Source of the DNA: Allobogoriella alba
GTDB lineage: Bacteria; Actinomycetota; Actinomycetes; Actinomycetales; Actinomycetaceae
Direction of reading: 5' to 3'
DNA length: 64,000 nt
NCBI RefSeq assembly: GCF_042665525.1
Contig: NZ_JBHTCQ010000002.1
Span: forward strand, 558,001 to 622,000
The position numbers and the translations under genes are program-made. Below are positions 24,625-33,149 of the stretch, one piece after another; the first letter of the stretch is position 1, and the number at the start of each line of letters is the position of its first letter. The notes under the pieces were generated by a model, which was given only the letters and a program-made list of their open reading frames with translations, had not been told where the DNA came from and searched no databases.

Positions 24625-25092
24625 ATGAACGGTCACGAGACCAGCGCACGGGTGGCGGCCGAGGCGTGGGAGTCCCTGTTCCGCGCCCAGGTCGCCCTCA
24701 TGCGCCGGTTCGAGGAGAGCGGCGACTTCGCACCGTTGCGGGCCCGGGAGTACGACGTGCTCTTCACGCTCAGCCGGGCACCGGCCGGCCGGCTGCGGCT
24801 GCGCGCCCTCAACGAGAACATCCTCATCACCCAGCCCTCGATGAGCCGGATGGTCGAGCGTCTCGAGCGTCGCGGCCTGGTCCGGCGCGACCGCGCCGAC
24901 GACGACGCACGAGGCCTGGTCGTGTCCCTCACCGAGGAGGGCGCCGCCCTGCAGCGCTCGATCGCACGGCGCCACGTGCGCACCCTGCGCCGGCTGGTCG
25001 GCGGTGCGCTGAGCGAGGACGAGCTGCGGGCGTTGACGGACCTGACCACCAAGCTCCGCCGGCGCCAGGAGGAGATACGGAGCACGGGGTGA
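24625..25092 (+). CDS. MarR family transcriptional regulator
   Basis: A 155-aa winged helix-turn-helix repressor. The DNA-recognition region is LNENILITQPSMSRMVERLERRGLVRRDRADDDARGLVVSLTEEG (residues about 70-115), with the wing DDDARG and the long C-terminal dimerisation helices. It probably binds a small aromatic or lipophilic effector. It lies 61 bp after the solute-binding gene; the ATG follows GGAGG at somewhat long spacing. Its own target is not obvious; no clear palindrome was seen directly upstream. Confidence 0.88.
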   Translation: MNGHETSARVAAEAWESLFRAQVALMRRFEESGDFAPLRAREYDVLFTLSRAPAGRLRLRALNENILITQPSMSRMVERLERRGLVRRDRADDDARGLVVSLTEEGAALQRSIARRHVRTLRRLVGGALSEDELRALTDLTTKLRRRQEEIRSTG

Positions 25093-25114
25093 GGTGACCC
25101 GCGGCGTCCTGCGC

Positions 25115-25120
25115 TAGGCT
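25115..25120 (+). promoter_or_regulatory. -10 hexamer TAGGCT of the leuS leader transcript
   Basis: TAGGCT is followed by 8 nt and the ATG at 25129 of the leader peptide, so the leader would be translated from a leaderless or near-leaderless mRNA. Confidence 0.55.
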
Positions 25121-25128
25121 GGGCGTCG

Positions 25129-25167
25129 ATGACGGCTGTGGCGCTCCTGCTTACCCAGCCGCGCTGA
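25129..25167 (+). CDS. leuS leader peptide MTAVALLLTQPR
   Basis: A 12-codon ORF encodes MTAVALLLTQPR and stop. Codons 6-8 are CTC, CTG and CTT, three consecutive leucines; CTT is rare in this GC-rich genome, so the ribosome would pause here when charged tRNA-Leu is scarce. The ORF starts 8 nt after a -10 and ends inside the first strand (25157-25166) of a 10-bp stem. It precedes the leucyl-tRNA synthetase gene. It is too short for protein-level evidence; the support is codon content, position and overlap with RNA structure. Confidence 0.7.
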   Translation: MTAVALLLTQPR

Positions 25168-25232
25168 CCTTAGCGGGCACTCGCGCGAGTGCCGCACCAG
25201 CGCGGCTCACCTCCCTGCCCGGGAGGTCTTTT
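25157..25232 (+). promoter_or_regulatory. Leucine-responsive attenuator of leuS with terminator-like hairpin
   Basis: Stem 1 pairs AGCCGCGCTG (25157-25166) with CAGCGCGGCT (25198-25207), and encloses GGCACTC/GAGTGCC (25176-25182 with 25187-25193). Stem 2 is terminator-like: ACCTCCC (25209-25215) with GGGAGGT (25221-25227), then CTTTT. An alternative helix pairs GACCT with AGGTC (25166-25170 with 25224-25228) and CGGGCA with TGCCCG (25174-25179 with 25216-25221), which would break stem 2. A ribosome stalled at Leu codons 25144-25152 would cover one strand of stem 1 and favour the alternative helix. GGGAGG also lies 7 nt before the leuS ATG, so translational control is possible. Confidence 0.65.
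25209..25232 (+). terminator. Attenuator terminator stem of the leuS leader
   Basis: A 7-bp stem ACCTCCC/GGGAGGT with a 5-nt loop is followed by CTTTT (25228-25232) immediately before the leuS ATG. It looks like an intrinsic terminator, unusual in this genome for having a T-run. Confidence 0.6.
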
Positions 25233-25233
25233 C

Positions 25234-28230
25234 ATGTCCGGAGCACCACCACCCGAAGCCGAGGGAACGATGAGCGAGCAGACCGGCCGCACCGGCCACG
25301 ACGTCGAGACGCGCCCGGCCGCCGTCGGGGCGGGCACCGCCCAGGCGGAGCCCGACGCGCCACCGCACCGCTACACGGCCGCACTGGCGAACGAGCTCGA
25401 GCTCGCCTGGCAGCGACGGTGGGCCGAGCGAGGCACCTTCCACGCCGCCAACCCGACCGGGGACCTGTCGGGGCCGGAGGTGCCCGCCGAGTCGTTCTAC
25501 CTCATGGACATGTTCCCCTACCCCTCGGGCAAGGGGCTGCACGTCGGCCATCCGCTGGGGTACATCGCGACGGACGTCATCGGTCGCTACCAGCGCATGA
25601 AGGGCAAGAACGTCCTGCACGCGCTGGGCTACGACGCGTTCGGCCTGCCGGCCGAGCAGTACGCCGTCCAGACCGGCCAGCATCCTCGGGTCACCACCGA
25701 GCAGAACATCGCCACCATGCGGGGCCAGCTGCTGCGGCTGGGTCTGGCGCACGACGACCGGCGCAGCTTCGCGACCACGGACCCGGAGTTCATGCGGTGG
25801 ACCCAGTGGGTCTTCCTGCAGATCTTCGAGTCCTTCTACGACCCCGCGGCGCCCCGTGAGGACGGCGGCCGCGGCCGGGCCCGCCCGGTCTCGGAGCTGG
25901 TCGCCGAGTACGAGGCGGGCACCCGCCCGACGCCGGACGGCCGGCCCTGGTCCGCGCTCACCGACTCCGAGCGCCACGAGGTGGTCGACTCCCAGCGCCT
26001 CGCGTACATCTCCGACGCCCCGGTGAACTGGTGCCCAGGGCTGGGCACGGTGCTGGCCAACGAGGAGGTCACCGCCGACGGCCGCTCCGAGCGTGGCAAC
26101 TTCCCGGTCTTCAAGCGCAACCTGCGGCAGTGGATGCTGCGCATCACGGCGTACGCGGACCGGCTGGTCGACGACCTGGACTCCATCGACTGGCCCGAGA
26201 AGATCCGCACGATGCAGCGGAACTGGATCGGGCGCTCCACCGGCGCGGAGGTCGACTTCGCCGTGGTGGGGCATCCGGAGACCGACGCGCTGCGGGTGTT
26301 CACCACCCGCCCGGACACGCTGTTCGGCGCCACCTTCATGGTGGTCTCCCCCGAGCACCCGCTGGTGGCCGACCGCACCGCGCTGCCGGCGTCGTGGCCG
26401 GCAGGCACCAAGGACGCGTGGACCGGCGGCGCCGCGACCCCGGCCGAGGCGGTCGCGGCCTACCAGGCCGCGGCGGCGGCGAAGACCGACGCCGAGCGGC
26501 AGGACGAGGGACGCACCAAGACCGGCGTGTTCACCGGCCTGTTCGCGACCAACCCGGTCAACGGTGCCGCGGTGCCCGTCTTCACCGCCGACTACGTCCT
26601 CATGGGCTACGGCACCGGCGCGATCATGGCCGTGCCCGGCCAGGACGCGCGGGACTGGGAGTTCGCCGAGCGGTTCGAGCTGCCGATCATCCGGACGGTC
26701 CGGCCGCCGGAGGACAGCACGCCCGTGGAAGGCCCGTACCTGGGCGAAGGCCCGGCGATCAACTCCTCCAACGAACGGGTCTCGCTGGACGGCCTGGGCG
26801 TCGCGGACGCCAAGGCGCGGATCATCGCCTGGCTCGAGAGCGAGGGTGCCGGCCGCGGCACCACCACCTACCGGCTGCGGGACTGGCTGTTCTCCCGGCA
26901 ACGCTACTGGGGCGAGCCGTTCCCGATCGTCTACGACGAGGACGGCCACCCGCACGCCATCCCCGACCGGATGCTGCCCGTCGAGCTGCCAGACGTCCCG
27001 GACTACTCGCCACGGACCTACGACCCCGACGACGCCGCCTCGCAGCCCGAGCCGCCGCTGGGCCGCGTGCCGGAATGGGTGAACGTCGAGCTCGATCTGG
27101 GTGACGGTCGGCGGACCTACCGCCGCGAGACCAACACCATGCCGAACTGGGCCGGCTCCTCGTGGTACGAGCTGCGGTACCTGGACCCGCGCAACGACAA
27201 GGCCGTGGTCGACCCGGCGATCGAGCGGTACTGGATGGGGCCGACGGCGGACAAGCCCGCCGGCGGCGTGGACCTGTACGTCGGCGGGGTGGAGCACGGC
27301 GTGCTGCACCTGCTGTACGCGCGGTTCTGGCACAAGGTGCTCTACGACCTGGGGCACGTGAGCTCCTGCGAGCCGTTCCACAAGCTGTTCAACCAGGGCT
27401 ACATCCAGGCCTACGCCTTCGCCGACGCCCGCGGCCAGTACGTGCCGGCCGACGAGGTCGAGGAGGTCCCCGGTCCCGACGGCGAGGGTGGCGAGGCGAC
27501 GTACACCTGGCGCGGCCAGCCCGTCACCCGCGACTACGGGAAGATGGGCAAGTCGCTGAAGAACGTCGTCACGCCCGACGAGATGTACGCCAGCTACGGT
27601 GCCGACACGTTCCGCGTCTACGAGATGTCGATGGGGCCGTTGGACGACTCCCGGCCGTGGGACACCCGCGCCGTGGTCGGCTCCCAGCGGTTCCTGCAGC
27701 GGCTGTGGCGCAACGTCGTCGACGAGGCGACCGGGGAGACGACCGTGGTCGACGCCCCGGCCGACGAGCCGACCCGCCGGCTGGTCGCGCGGACCGTCCA
27801 CGAGGTCGAGGCCGAGATGTCCGCGATGCGGGTCAACACCGCCATCGCCCGGATGATCGTCCTGAACAACCACCTGACCCAGCTCGGCACGGTGCCGCGC
27901 GAGGCCGTGGAGCCGCTGGTGCTCATGGTCGCGCCGGTCGCCCCGCACATCGCCGAGGAGCTGTGGGCCCGGCTGGGCCACGCCGAGTCGCTGGCGCACG
28001 AACCGTTCCCGACGGCGGACCCCGAGCTGCTCGTCGAGGAGACCGTGACGTGCGTGGTCCAGGTCGCCGGCAAGGTCCGCGACCGGCTCGAGGTCCCGCC
28101 GTCGATCGACGAGGAGACGCTGCGCGAGCAGGCGCTGGCGGCCCCCGGCGTGCAGCGTGCACTGGCCGGACGAGCGGTGCGCAAGGTCATCGTCCGCGCA
28201 CCGAAGCTCGTCAACGTCGTCCCCGGCTGA
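25234..28230 (+). CDS. leuS: Leucyl-tRNA synthetase
   Basis: A class I aminoacyl-tRNA synthetase of about 998 aa that attaches leucine to tRNA-Leu. The HIGH-type motif is in FPYPSGKGLHVGHPLGY, the KMSKS-type motif is in YGKMGKSLKN, and the editing (CP1) domain carries FTTRPDTLFGATFMVVSPEHPL. The length fits actinobacterial LeuS, which has insertions compared with about 860 aa in E. coli. The ATG at 25234 has GGGAGG 7 nt upstream. The ATG at 25270 (MSEQTG) is a serious alternative because it would have its own GAGGGA site clear of the leader hairpin. Expression is probably controlled by the leucine attenuator upstream. Confidence 0.96.
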   Translation: MSGAPPPEAEGTMSEQTGRTGHDVETRPAAVGAGTAQAEPDAPPHRYTAALANELELAWQRRWAERGTFHAANPTGDLSGPEVPAESFYLMDMFPYPSGKGLHVGHPLGYIATDVIGRYQRMKGKNVLHALGYDAFGLPAEQYAVQTGQHPRVTTEQNIATMRGQLLRLGLAHDDRRSFATTDPEFMRWTQWVFLQIFESFYDPAAPREDGGRGRARPVSELVAEYEAGTRPTPDGRPWSALTDSERHEVVDSQRLAYISDAPVNWCPGLGTVLANEEVTADGRSERGNFPVFKRNLRQWMLRITAYADRLVDDLDSIDWPEKIRTMQRNWIGRSTGAEVDFAVVGHPETDALRVFTTRPDTLFGATFMVVSPEHPLVADRTALPASWPAGTKDAWTGGAATPAEAVAAYQAAAAAKTDAERQDEGRTKTGVFTGLFATNPVNGAAVPVFTADYVLMGYGTGAIMAVPGQDARDWEFAERFELPIIRTVRPPEDSTPVEGPYLGEGPAINSSNERVSLDGLGVADAKARIIAWLESEGAGRGTTTYRLRDWLFSRQRYWGEPFPIVYDEDGHPHAIPDRMLPVELPDVPDYSPRTYDPDDAASQPEPPLGRVPEWVNVELDLGDGRRTYRRETNTMPNWAGSSWYELRYLDPRNDKAVVDPAIERYWMGPTADKPAGGVDLYVGGVEHGVLHLLYARFWHKVLYDLGHVSSCEPFHKLFNQGYIQAYAFADARGQYVPADEVEEVPGPDGEGGEATYTWRGQPVTRDYGKMGKSLKNVVTPDEMYASYGADTFRVYEMSMGPLDDSRPWDTRAVVGSQRFLQRLWRNVVDEATGETTVVDAPADEPTRRLVARTVHEVEAEMSAMRVNTAIARMIVLNNHLTQLGTVPREAVEPLVLMVAPVAPHIAEELWARLGHAESLAHEPFPTADPELLVEETVTCVVQVAGKVRDRLEVPPSIDEETLREQALAAPGVQRALAGRAVRKVIVRAPKLVNVVPG

Positions 28231-28374
28231 GGCCCGACGGCCGGCGGCCGGGCACTCCCCCCGGCGCGGAGCCCGGCGCGTCGCGGTTGGACATCCGGCG
28301 GAAAACCCTCAAAGGTGGGTGCCCGACCGGGCGCCGTCGACCGCGGCGCATCCGCCGACGGAAGGTCCGCCAGC

Positions 28375-30024
28375 ATGCTGGAGTCCCTCGCTCAGCGACT
28401 AGGACTGCGTACCAACCCGACCATCTTCTTCGTCTCGGCCGGGCTGATGGTGCTGTTCCTCGTCCTCCTGCTCGGCTTTCCCGGACCGATCGGCGCCGCG
28501 TTCGGCGTCGCCCGGGACTGGATCGTCACGAACCTGGGATGGTTCTTCATCCTCGGGGTCACCGCCTGGTTGATCTTCCTGGCCTACGTGGCGCTGAGCC
28601 GCTACGGCCACCTGCGCCTCGGCGGGGACGACTCCCGGCCCGAGTACAGCAACCTGTCCTGGTTCGCCATGCTCTTCGCGGGCGGCATCGGCACGGTTCT
28701 GATGTTCTGGGGAGTCGCCGAGCCGATCTCGCACTTCGCCCAGCCGCCGTTCGCGGGCGTGGAGCCGTTCTCGCCCCGGGCGGCCGAAGAGGCGATGTCC
28801 ATCTCGCTGTATCACCTGAGCCTCCACACCTGGGCGATCTTCACCCTGCCCGGCCTGGCCTTCGGCTACTTCGTCTATCGCTACAACCTGCCGCTGCGCG
28901 TCAGCTCGGTCTTCTACCCGTTCCTCAAGGACCGCATCCACGGACCGATCGGCAAGACCATCGACATCTTCGCCGTCCTCGGCACGCTGTTCGGCCTCGC
29001 CGTCTCCCTCGGCCTGGGCACCTCGCAGATCGCCGCCGGCCTCGGCGAGCTGTTCACCTCGATCACGGACAGCACGCCCGTGCGGGTCATCATCATCGGC
29101 GTGCTGACCGCGGTCGCCACGACCTCGATCGTGGCGGGCCTGGACAAGGGCGTGAAGCGGCTGTCGAACATCAACATCCTCATGGCCGTCGGGCTCATGC
29201 TCTTCGTGCTGTTCTTCGGCGACACCGTGTTCCTGCTGCGGCAGGTCATCGAGTCTGCCGGCCACTACGGCCAGAACATCATCGGGCTGTCTTTCTGGAA
29301 CGACGCCATGGCCCGCTTCACCAAGGAAGGCGGCTGGGGCTGGCAGCAGACCTGGACCGTCTTCTACTGGGCGTGGACCGTGACCTGGGCGCCGTTCATG
29401 GGCGTGTTCCTGGCCCGCATCTCCAAGGGCCGCACCATCCGGCAGTTCGTCGTGGGCGTGCTCCTGGCCCCGTCGGCGTTCACGCTCGTCTGGTTCGTCA
29501 TCTTCGGCTGGTCCGCCATGGTCTCGGACGGCATCGGCACCGGCGAGATGGGCGAGATCGCCCGGCGCGTGGTGGTGGACGAGGAGGTGCCGATCGCGAT
29601 GTTCGAGTTCTTCTCGAACTTCCCGGCGGCGACGCTCGTCTCCGGCCTCGCGGTCGTCGTCGTCGCGCTCTTCTTCGCGACGTCCTCGGACTCGGCGTCC
29701 CTCGTCGTGGACATGCTGTGCGTCGGCACGGACGACGCCGGCCCGGTGCGTCAGCGTGTCTTCTGGGGCGTCTCGGAGGGTGCCCTGGCGGCCGCCCTCA
29801 TCATCCTCGGCGGAGACGCGGGGCTCGAGGCGCTGCAGACCGTCATCACGGTCGTGGGGCTGCCGATCTTCATCCTGGTCTTCCTCACCGTCCCGTGCCT
29901 GCTCAAGGGGCTCAGCTCGGAACGCCGCAAGGCCATGGAGCTCCGGTTCGGTGACGTTCCGCCGCGGGCGTCCGAGCCCGCGGAGCGGGATCGGGATGCC
30001 AAGGAGTCGGCTGTCGGCGGGTAG
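28375..30024 (+). CDS. BCCT family betaine/choline/carnitine transporter
   Basis: A 549-aa membrane carrier with 12 predicted segments. The BCCT signature region is GWGWQQTWTVFYWAWTVTW followed by APFMGVFLARISKGRTIRQF, with the aromatic cage that binds quaternary ammonium groups. N-terminal GLRTNPTIFFVSAGLMVLF and AEPISHFAQPPF also match. It imports compatible solutes such as glycine betaine with sodium, often in response to osmotic stress. The charged C terminus (ERRKAMELRFG onward) is short compared with osmosensing BetP. The ATG follows GGAAGG at 28360. It forms the first gene of a transporter block after leuS. Confidence 0.9.
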   Translation: MLESLAQRLGLRTNPTIFFVSAGLMVLFLVLLLGFPGPIGAAFGVARDWIVTNLGWFFILGVTAWLIFLAYVALSRYGHLRLGGDDSRPEYSNLSWFAMLFAGGIGTVLMFWGVAEPISHFAQPPFAGVEPFSPRAAEEAMSISLYHLSLHTWAIFTLPGLAFGYFVYRYNLPLRVSSVFYPFLKDRIHGPIGKTIDIFAVLGTLFGLAVSLGLGTSQIAAGLGELFTSITDSTPVRVIIIGVLTAVATTSIVAGLDKGVKRLSNINILMAVGLMLFVLFFGDTVFLLRQVIESAGHYGQNIIGLSFWNDAMARFTKEGGWGWQQTWTVFYWAWTVTWAPFMGVFLARISKGRTIRQFVVGVLLAPSAFTLVWFVIFGWSAMVSDGIGTGEMGEIARRVVVDEEVPIAMFEFFSNFPAATLVSGLAVVVVALFFATSSDSASLVVDMLCVGTDDAGPVRQRVFWGVSEGALAAALIILGGDAGLEALQTVITVVGLPIFILVFLTVPCLLKGLSSERRKAMELRFGDVPPRASEPAERDRDAKESAVGG

Positions 30025-30106
30025 GACGCGGCCGCCCTCCGCGGTCGTTGCCTGCCCGCACAGCCGGCGCTCCGCGTGTTGCCACGGCGTGTGCGGGAGG
30101 CTCCGC

Positions 30107-30112
30107 TAACCT
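30107..30112 (+). promoter_or_regulatory. -10 hexamer TAACCT of the cstA operon
   Basis: TAACCT lies about 85 bp before the ATG at 30198, giving an untranslated leader of roughly 80 nt that ends in ACGGAG. Confidence 0.35.
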
Positions 30113-30197
30113 GTCGGCTGGACACTGACGGTTCCGGCAGGTGCCCGTCGCCGACGTGCACCGGCGCCGAGTCGACGACGACAGAACGGAGCCTGGC

Positions 30198-31898
30198 ATG
30201 AACTCGCTCGTCCTCGCCGTGATCGGCGTCGCCATGATCGTCGCGGGGTACCTGCTGTACTCGAAGTACCTCGCGGGGCGCGTCTTCAAGCTCGACCCGG
30301 TCCGGAGCACGCCGGCGCACGCGATGCGCGACGGCGTGGACTACGTGCCGACCAACAAGTACGTCCTGTGGGGCCACCACTTCACCTCGGTGGCCGGCGC
30401 GGCCCCCATCGTCGGACCCGCGGTCGCCGTCATCTGGGGGTGGTTGCCGGCATTCCTGTGGGTCACGATCGGCACCGTCTTCTTCGCCGGCATGCACGAC
30501 ATGGGCGCCCTGTGGGCATCGGTGCGCAACCGCGGCCAGTCGATCGGCGCCCTCTCGGGCCGGTACATCGGCAAGAACGGGCGCAACCTGTTCCTCGTCG
30601 TGATCTTCCTGCTCCTGCTCATGGTGAACGCCACGTTCGCCATCGTGATCGCGAACCTGCTCATCGCGACCCCGACCGCCGTGATCCCGGCGTGGGGTGC
30701 GATCGTCGTGGCCATCGGTGTCGGCCAGGCGATCTACCGGTACCGCCTGAGCCTGCCGGCGGTGACGGTCGTCGGCGTGGTGCTGCTGTACGCGCTGATC
30801 CTCCTCGGCGACCGGTTCCCCGTGGTCCTGCCCGAGACGGTGATGGGGCTCCCGTCGACCGCGGTGTGGGTCGTGCTGCTGTTCGTCTACGCCGGCATCG
30901 CCTCCGTGCTGCCCGTCTGGCTGCTGCTCCAGCCGCGCGACTACATCAACGGCATCCAGCTGTTCATCGCGCTCGGCATCCTCTACGTCAGCGTGCTCAT
31001 CGCGAACCCGACGATCGTCGCGCCCGCGATGAACCAGGCGGTGCCCGAGGACACGCCGAGCCTCGTCCCGCTGCTGTTCGTCACCATCGCGTGCGGCGCG
31101 ATCTCCGGCTTCCACGGCATGGTCTCCTCGGGAACCTCCTCGAAGCAGCTCGACAAGGAGACCGACTCCCGCTTCGTGGGGTACTTCGGTGCCGTGGGCG
31201 AGGGCCTGCTCGCCCTCGGGTCGATCATCGCGTGCACCGCCGGCTTCCGGACGCTGGCCGACTGGGAGGCCGTCTACACCACGTTCTCCGTCAACGGCGC
31301 CGGCGTCTTCGTCGAGGGCGGTGCCTCGATCGTCAACGCGGGCCTGGGCCTCCCGCCGTCGCTCAGCGCCACGATCCTGGCGACGACGGCCGTGCTCTTC
31401 GCGGCGACCACGATGGACACCGGGCTGCGGCTGCAGCGCTTCGTCATCCAGGAGGTCGCCGAGGTGGTCGGGGCCAAGGTCGGCAAGGCGGTCGCGACCG
31501 TCGTCGCCGTCGTGGTGGGACTGGGACTGGCATTCGGTGCCGGCGCGGACGGAGCGGGCGGCCTGACGATCTGGCCGCTGTTCGGCACCACGAACCAGCT
31601 ACTCGCCGGCCTCACGTTGTCGATCCTCGCGATCATGATGATCCGCAAGCGCCGCCCGGCCCTGCCGATCGTGCTGCCGCTCGTCTTCCTGCTCGCCATG
31701 ACGCTCTACGCGCTGGTCGTCCAGCTCGGTGCGTGGATCGCCGAGGGCAGCTGGATGCTGGTGATCCTCGACGTCGTCATCCTCGTCGCGGCGCTCTGGG
31801 TCATCGTCGAGGCCGTCGGGGCGATGAGCCGCACCCGGCGGGACCCGCCGGTGGACGACGACGCGGAGGACGAGGCGTTGGCGGCGGCAGAGCGGTGA
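30198..31898 (+). CDS. Carbon starvation protein CstA family transporter
   Basis: A 566-aa polytopic protein with 15 or so hydrophobic segments. Family markers are YVPTNKYVLWGHHFTSVAGAAPIVGPAVAV, GTVFFAGMHDMGALWASVRNRGQSIG, GFHGMVSSGTSSKQLDKE and LTIWPLFGTTNQLLAGL. CstA proteins import peptides or pyruvate, mostly in carbon-limited cells. The length is that of the shorter CstA members. It overlaps the next gene by 4 bp (GTGA), so the three-gene unit cstA, cory-CC-star and arsA-like is probably coupled. ACGGAG precedes the ATG. Confidence 0.9.
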   Translation: MNSLVLAVIGVAMIVAGYLLYSKYLAGRVFKLDPVRSTPAHAMRDGVDYVPTNKYVLWGHHFTSVAGAAPIVGPAVAVIWGWLPAFLWVTIGTVFFAGMHDMGALWASVRNRGQSIGALSGRYIGKNGRNLFLVVIFLLLLMVNATFAIVIANLLIATPTAVIPAWGAIVVAIGVGQAIYRYRLSLPAVTVVGVVLLYALILLGDRFPVVLPETVMGLPSTAVWVVLLFVYAGIASVLPVWLLLQPRDYINGIQLFIALGILYVSVLIANPTIVAPAMNQAVPEDTPSLVPLLFVTIACGAISGFHGMVSSGTSSKQLDKETDSRFVGYFGAVGEGLLALGSIIACTAGFRTLADWEAVYTTFSVNGAGVFVEGGASIVNAGLGLPPSLSATILATTAVLFAATTMDTGLRLQRFVIQEVAEVVGAKVGKAVATVVAVVVGLGLAFGAGADGAGGLTIWPLFGTTNQLLAGLTLSILAIMMIRKRRPALPIVLPLVFLLAMTLYALVVQLGAWIAEGSWMLVILDVVILVAALWVIVEAVGAMSRTRRDPPVDDDAEDEALAAAER

Positions 31899-32143
31899 CA
31901 GGCCGGCTCGGTGCGGCGCTGCGGGAGTTCTACGTCGCGCCGTACCGGAGGACGTTCGCGCGCGCTCGCCGCGACGAGGACGACCTGTTCACCATGCTCG
32001 TGCTCGGCGAGGCGCTCGGGGTGCCGGACCCGGCCGCGTACTACACCGTGGAGCTCATGCCGGTGATCTACGAGCGCTTCCACGACTGGCACCGCCGGAT
32101 GGGCATGGACCGCTCCCCGCTGGAGCACGTCGGGTGCTGCTGA
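31895..32143 (+). CDS. cory-CC-star protein (small CstA/ArsA-associated protein)
   Basis: An 82-aa cytoplasmic protein, VTGRLGAALREFYVAPYRRTFARARRDEDD at the start region and ending ...EHVGCC directly before the stop codon. The C-terminal Cys-Cys immediately at the stop is what gives the actinobacterial cory-CC-star family its name. The middle DDLFTMLVLGEALGVPDPAAYYTVELMPVIYERFHDWHRRMGM is predicted helical. The role is unknown; the paired cysteines could bind metal or take part in redox or lipid modification. It is coupled to cstA (4-bp overlap) and to the ArsA-like gene (1-bp gap). By size and position it parallels YbdD (DUF466), the small partner of CstA in E. coli. Confidence 0.8.
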   Translation: MTGRLGAALREFYVAPYRRTFARARRDEDDLFTMLVLGEALGVPDPAAYYTVELMPVIYERFHDWHRRMGMDRSPLEHVGCC

Positions 32144-32144
32144 G

Positions 32145-33119
32145 GTGCTGAGGACGCTCGCCGCGCGGCGGCGGCTGCTCTTCGTCGGCGGCAAGGGCGG
32201 GGTCGGCAAGACAGCCGTCGCCTCCGCGCTCGCCCTCGACCAGGCCCGCGCGGGCCGACGGGTCCTGCTCGTCTCGACCGACCCGGCGCACAACCTGGGG
32301 CACCTGTGGGGCCGGGATGTCGGCGACCGCCGCACCCTGCTCGGCCAGGCCGGCCCGGGCCGGCTTGCCGGCGTGGAGATCGACCCGGACCGGGCGACGG
32401 CGGAGCACCTCGACGCCGTCCGCACGACGATGCGCCGCTACCTCCCCGAGCACCTCACCGGTGAGATCGACCGGCACCTCGAACGGGCCCGCGACGCGCC
32501 CGGTACGCACGAGTCGGCACTCCTGGACCGCGTGGCCGAGACCGTCGAGACCTCCCTGGCCGAGGGAGCGGACGACCTGGTCGTCGTCGACACGGCGCCC
32601 TCCGGCCACACGGCCCGGCTCATGGGCCTGCCGGAGACGATGTCGGTGTGGACCGAGACCCTGCTGCGACGGCAGAGCCGGTCCCGCCGCTTCGGCGCCG
32701 CGTTGCGGGGCCTGGACGAGGCTGCGGAGCCGCCGGACCGAGTGTCCCGCGACGAGGAGCTGCACAGGATCCTGACCCGCCGCCGCGACCGGTTCGCCCG
32801 GTTGCGGGAGACCCTGCTCGACGAGGCCACGACCGCCTTCGTCGTCGTGCTCGTGGCGGAGCGGGTGCCCGTGCTGGAGACCCTCGAGCTCCACGCGCAG
32901 CTCGAGCGCACCGGCGTGCACGTCGGCGCACTGGTGGTCAACCGGCGCTCGCCCGCAGACGCCGGCGGGTTGCTCGCCGAGCGGCACCGCGCCGAGGAGC
33001 GTCACCTGACGCACCTGCACGAGGCCGTGACGGACCTGCCGGTGGTCCAGCTGCCGCTGCTCGCCCGTGACGTGCTCGGCGAGGACGGGGTCGCCCGACT
33101 CGCCGCCCACCTGCCGTGA
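32145..33119 (+). CDS. ArsA/GET3-family P-loop ATPase
   Basis: A 324-aa single-domain ATPase. The deviant Walker A GGKGGVGKT is at residues 15-23, followed by STDPAHNLGHLW (switch I, the usual DPAHS motif has N for S) and VVDTAPSGHTARLMGLPE (switch II). These are diagnostic of the ArsA/GET3 group. Without arsB, arsD or arsC nearby, arsenite export is unlikely; membrane-protein targeting or assembly of the CstA complex is a reasonable inference. The GTG starts 1 nt after the cory-CC-star stop. No CxxC metal site like that of GET3 dimers was seen. Confidence 0.86.
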   Translation: MLRTLAARRRLLFVGGKGGVGKTAVASALALDQARAGRRVLLVSTDPAHNLGHLWGRDVGDRRTLLGQAGPGRLAGVEIDPDRATAEHLDAVRTTMRRYLPEHLTGEIDRHLERARDAPGTHESALLDRVAETVETSLAEGADDLVVVDTAPSGHTARLMGLPETMSVWTETLLRRQSRSRRFGAALRGLDEAAEPPDRVSRDEELHRILTRRRDRFARLRETLLDEATTAFVVVLVAERVPVLETLELHAQLERTGVHVGALVVNRRSPADAGGLLAERHRAEERHLTHLHEAVTDLPVVQLPLLARDVLGEDGVARLAAHLP

Positions 33120-33136
33120 CCCAGCGTCCGCGCCGG

Positions 33137-33142
33137 TAGGTT
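33137..33142 (+). promoter_or_regulatory. -10 hexamer TAGGTT, leaderless type
   Basis: TAGGTT is followed by 7 nt and the GTG at 33150, without a Shine-Dalgarno sequence. Confidence 0.5.
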
Positions 33143-33149
33143 GGGCGCC

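Noticed and set aside
25157..25207. A T-box riboswitch upstream of leuS
   Set aside because: No T-box sequence, no Stem I specifier loop, and the region is far too short. The leader peptide explains the structure better.
25207..27999. A 930-codon open frame antisense to leuS
   Set aside because: It lies wholly opposite a well-supported synthetase, and its composition (His, Gly, Arg and Val runs) is that of an antisense shadow.
28233..28254. A GC-rich hairpin after leuS as a terminator
   Set aside because: The stem is interrupted, there is no T-run, and similar GC-rich pairings occur by chance throughout the window.
27162..29954. A 930-codon open frame on the plus strand across the leuS-BCCT junction
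   Set aside because: It overlaps leuS and the BCCT gene in another frame, its translation is Arg/Pro/Gly-rich and has no recognisable domain; long chance frames are expected at this GC content.
32145..33119. Arsenite efflux ATPase function for the ArsA-like protein
   Set aside because: There is no arsB, arsD, arsC or arsR nearby; the gene is embedded in a CstA operon.
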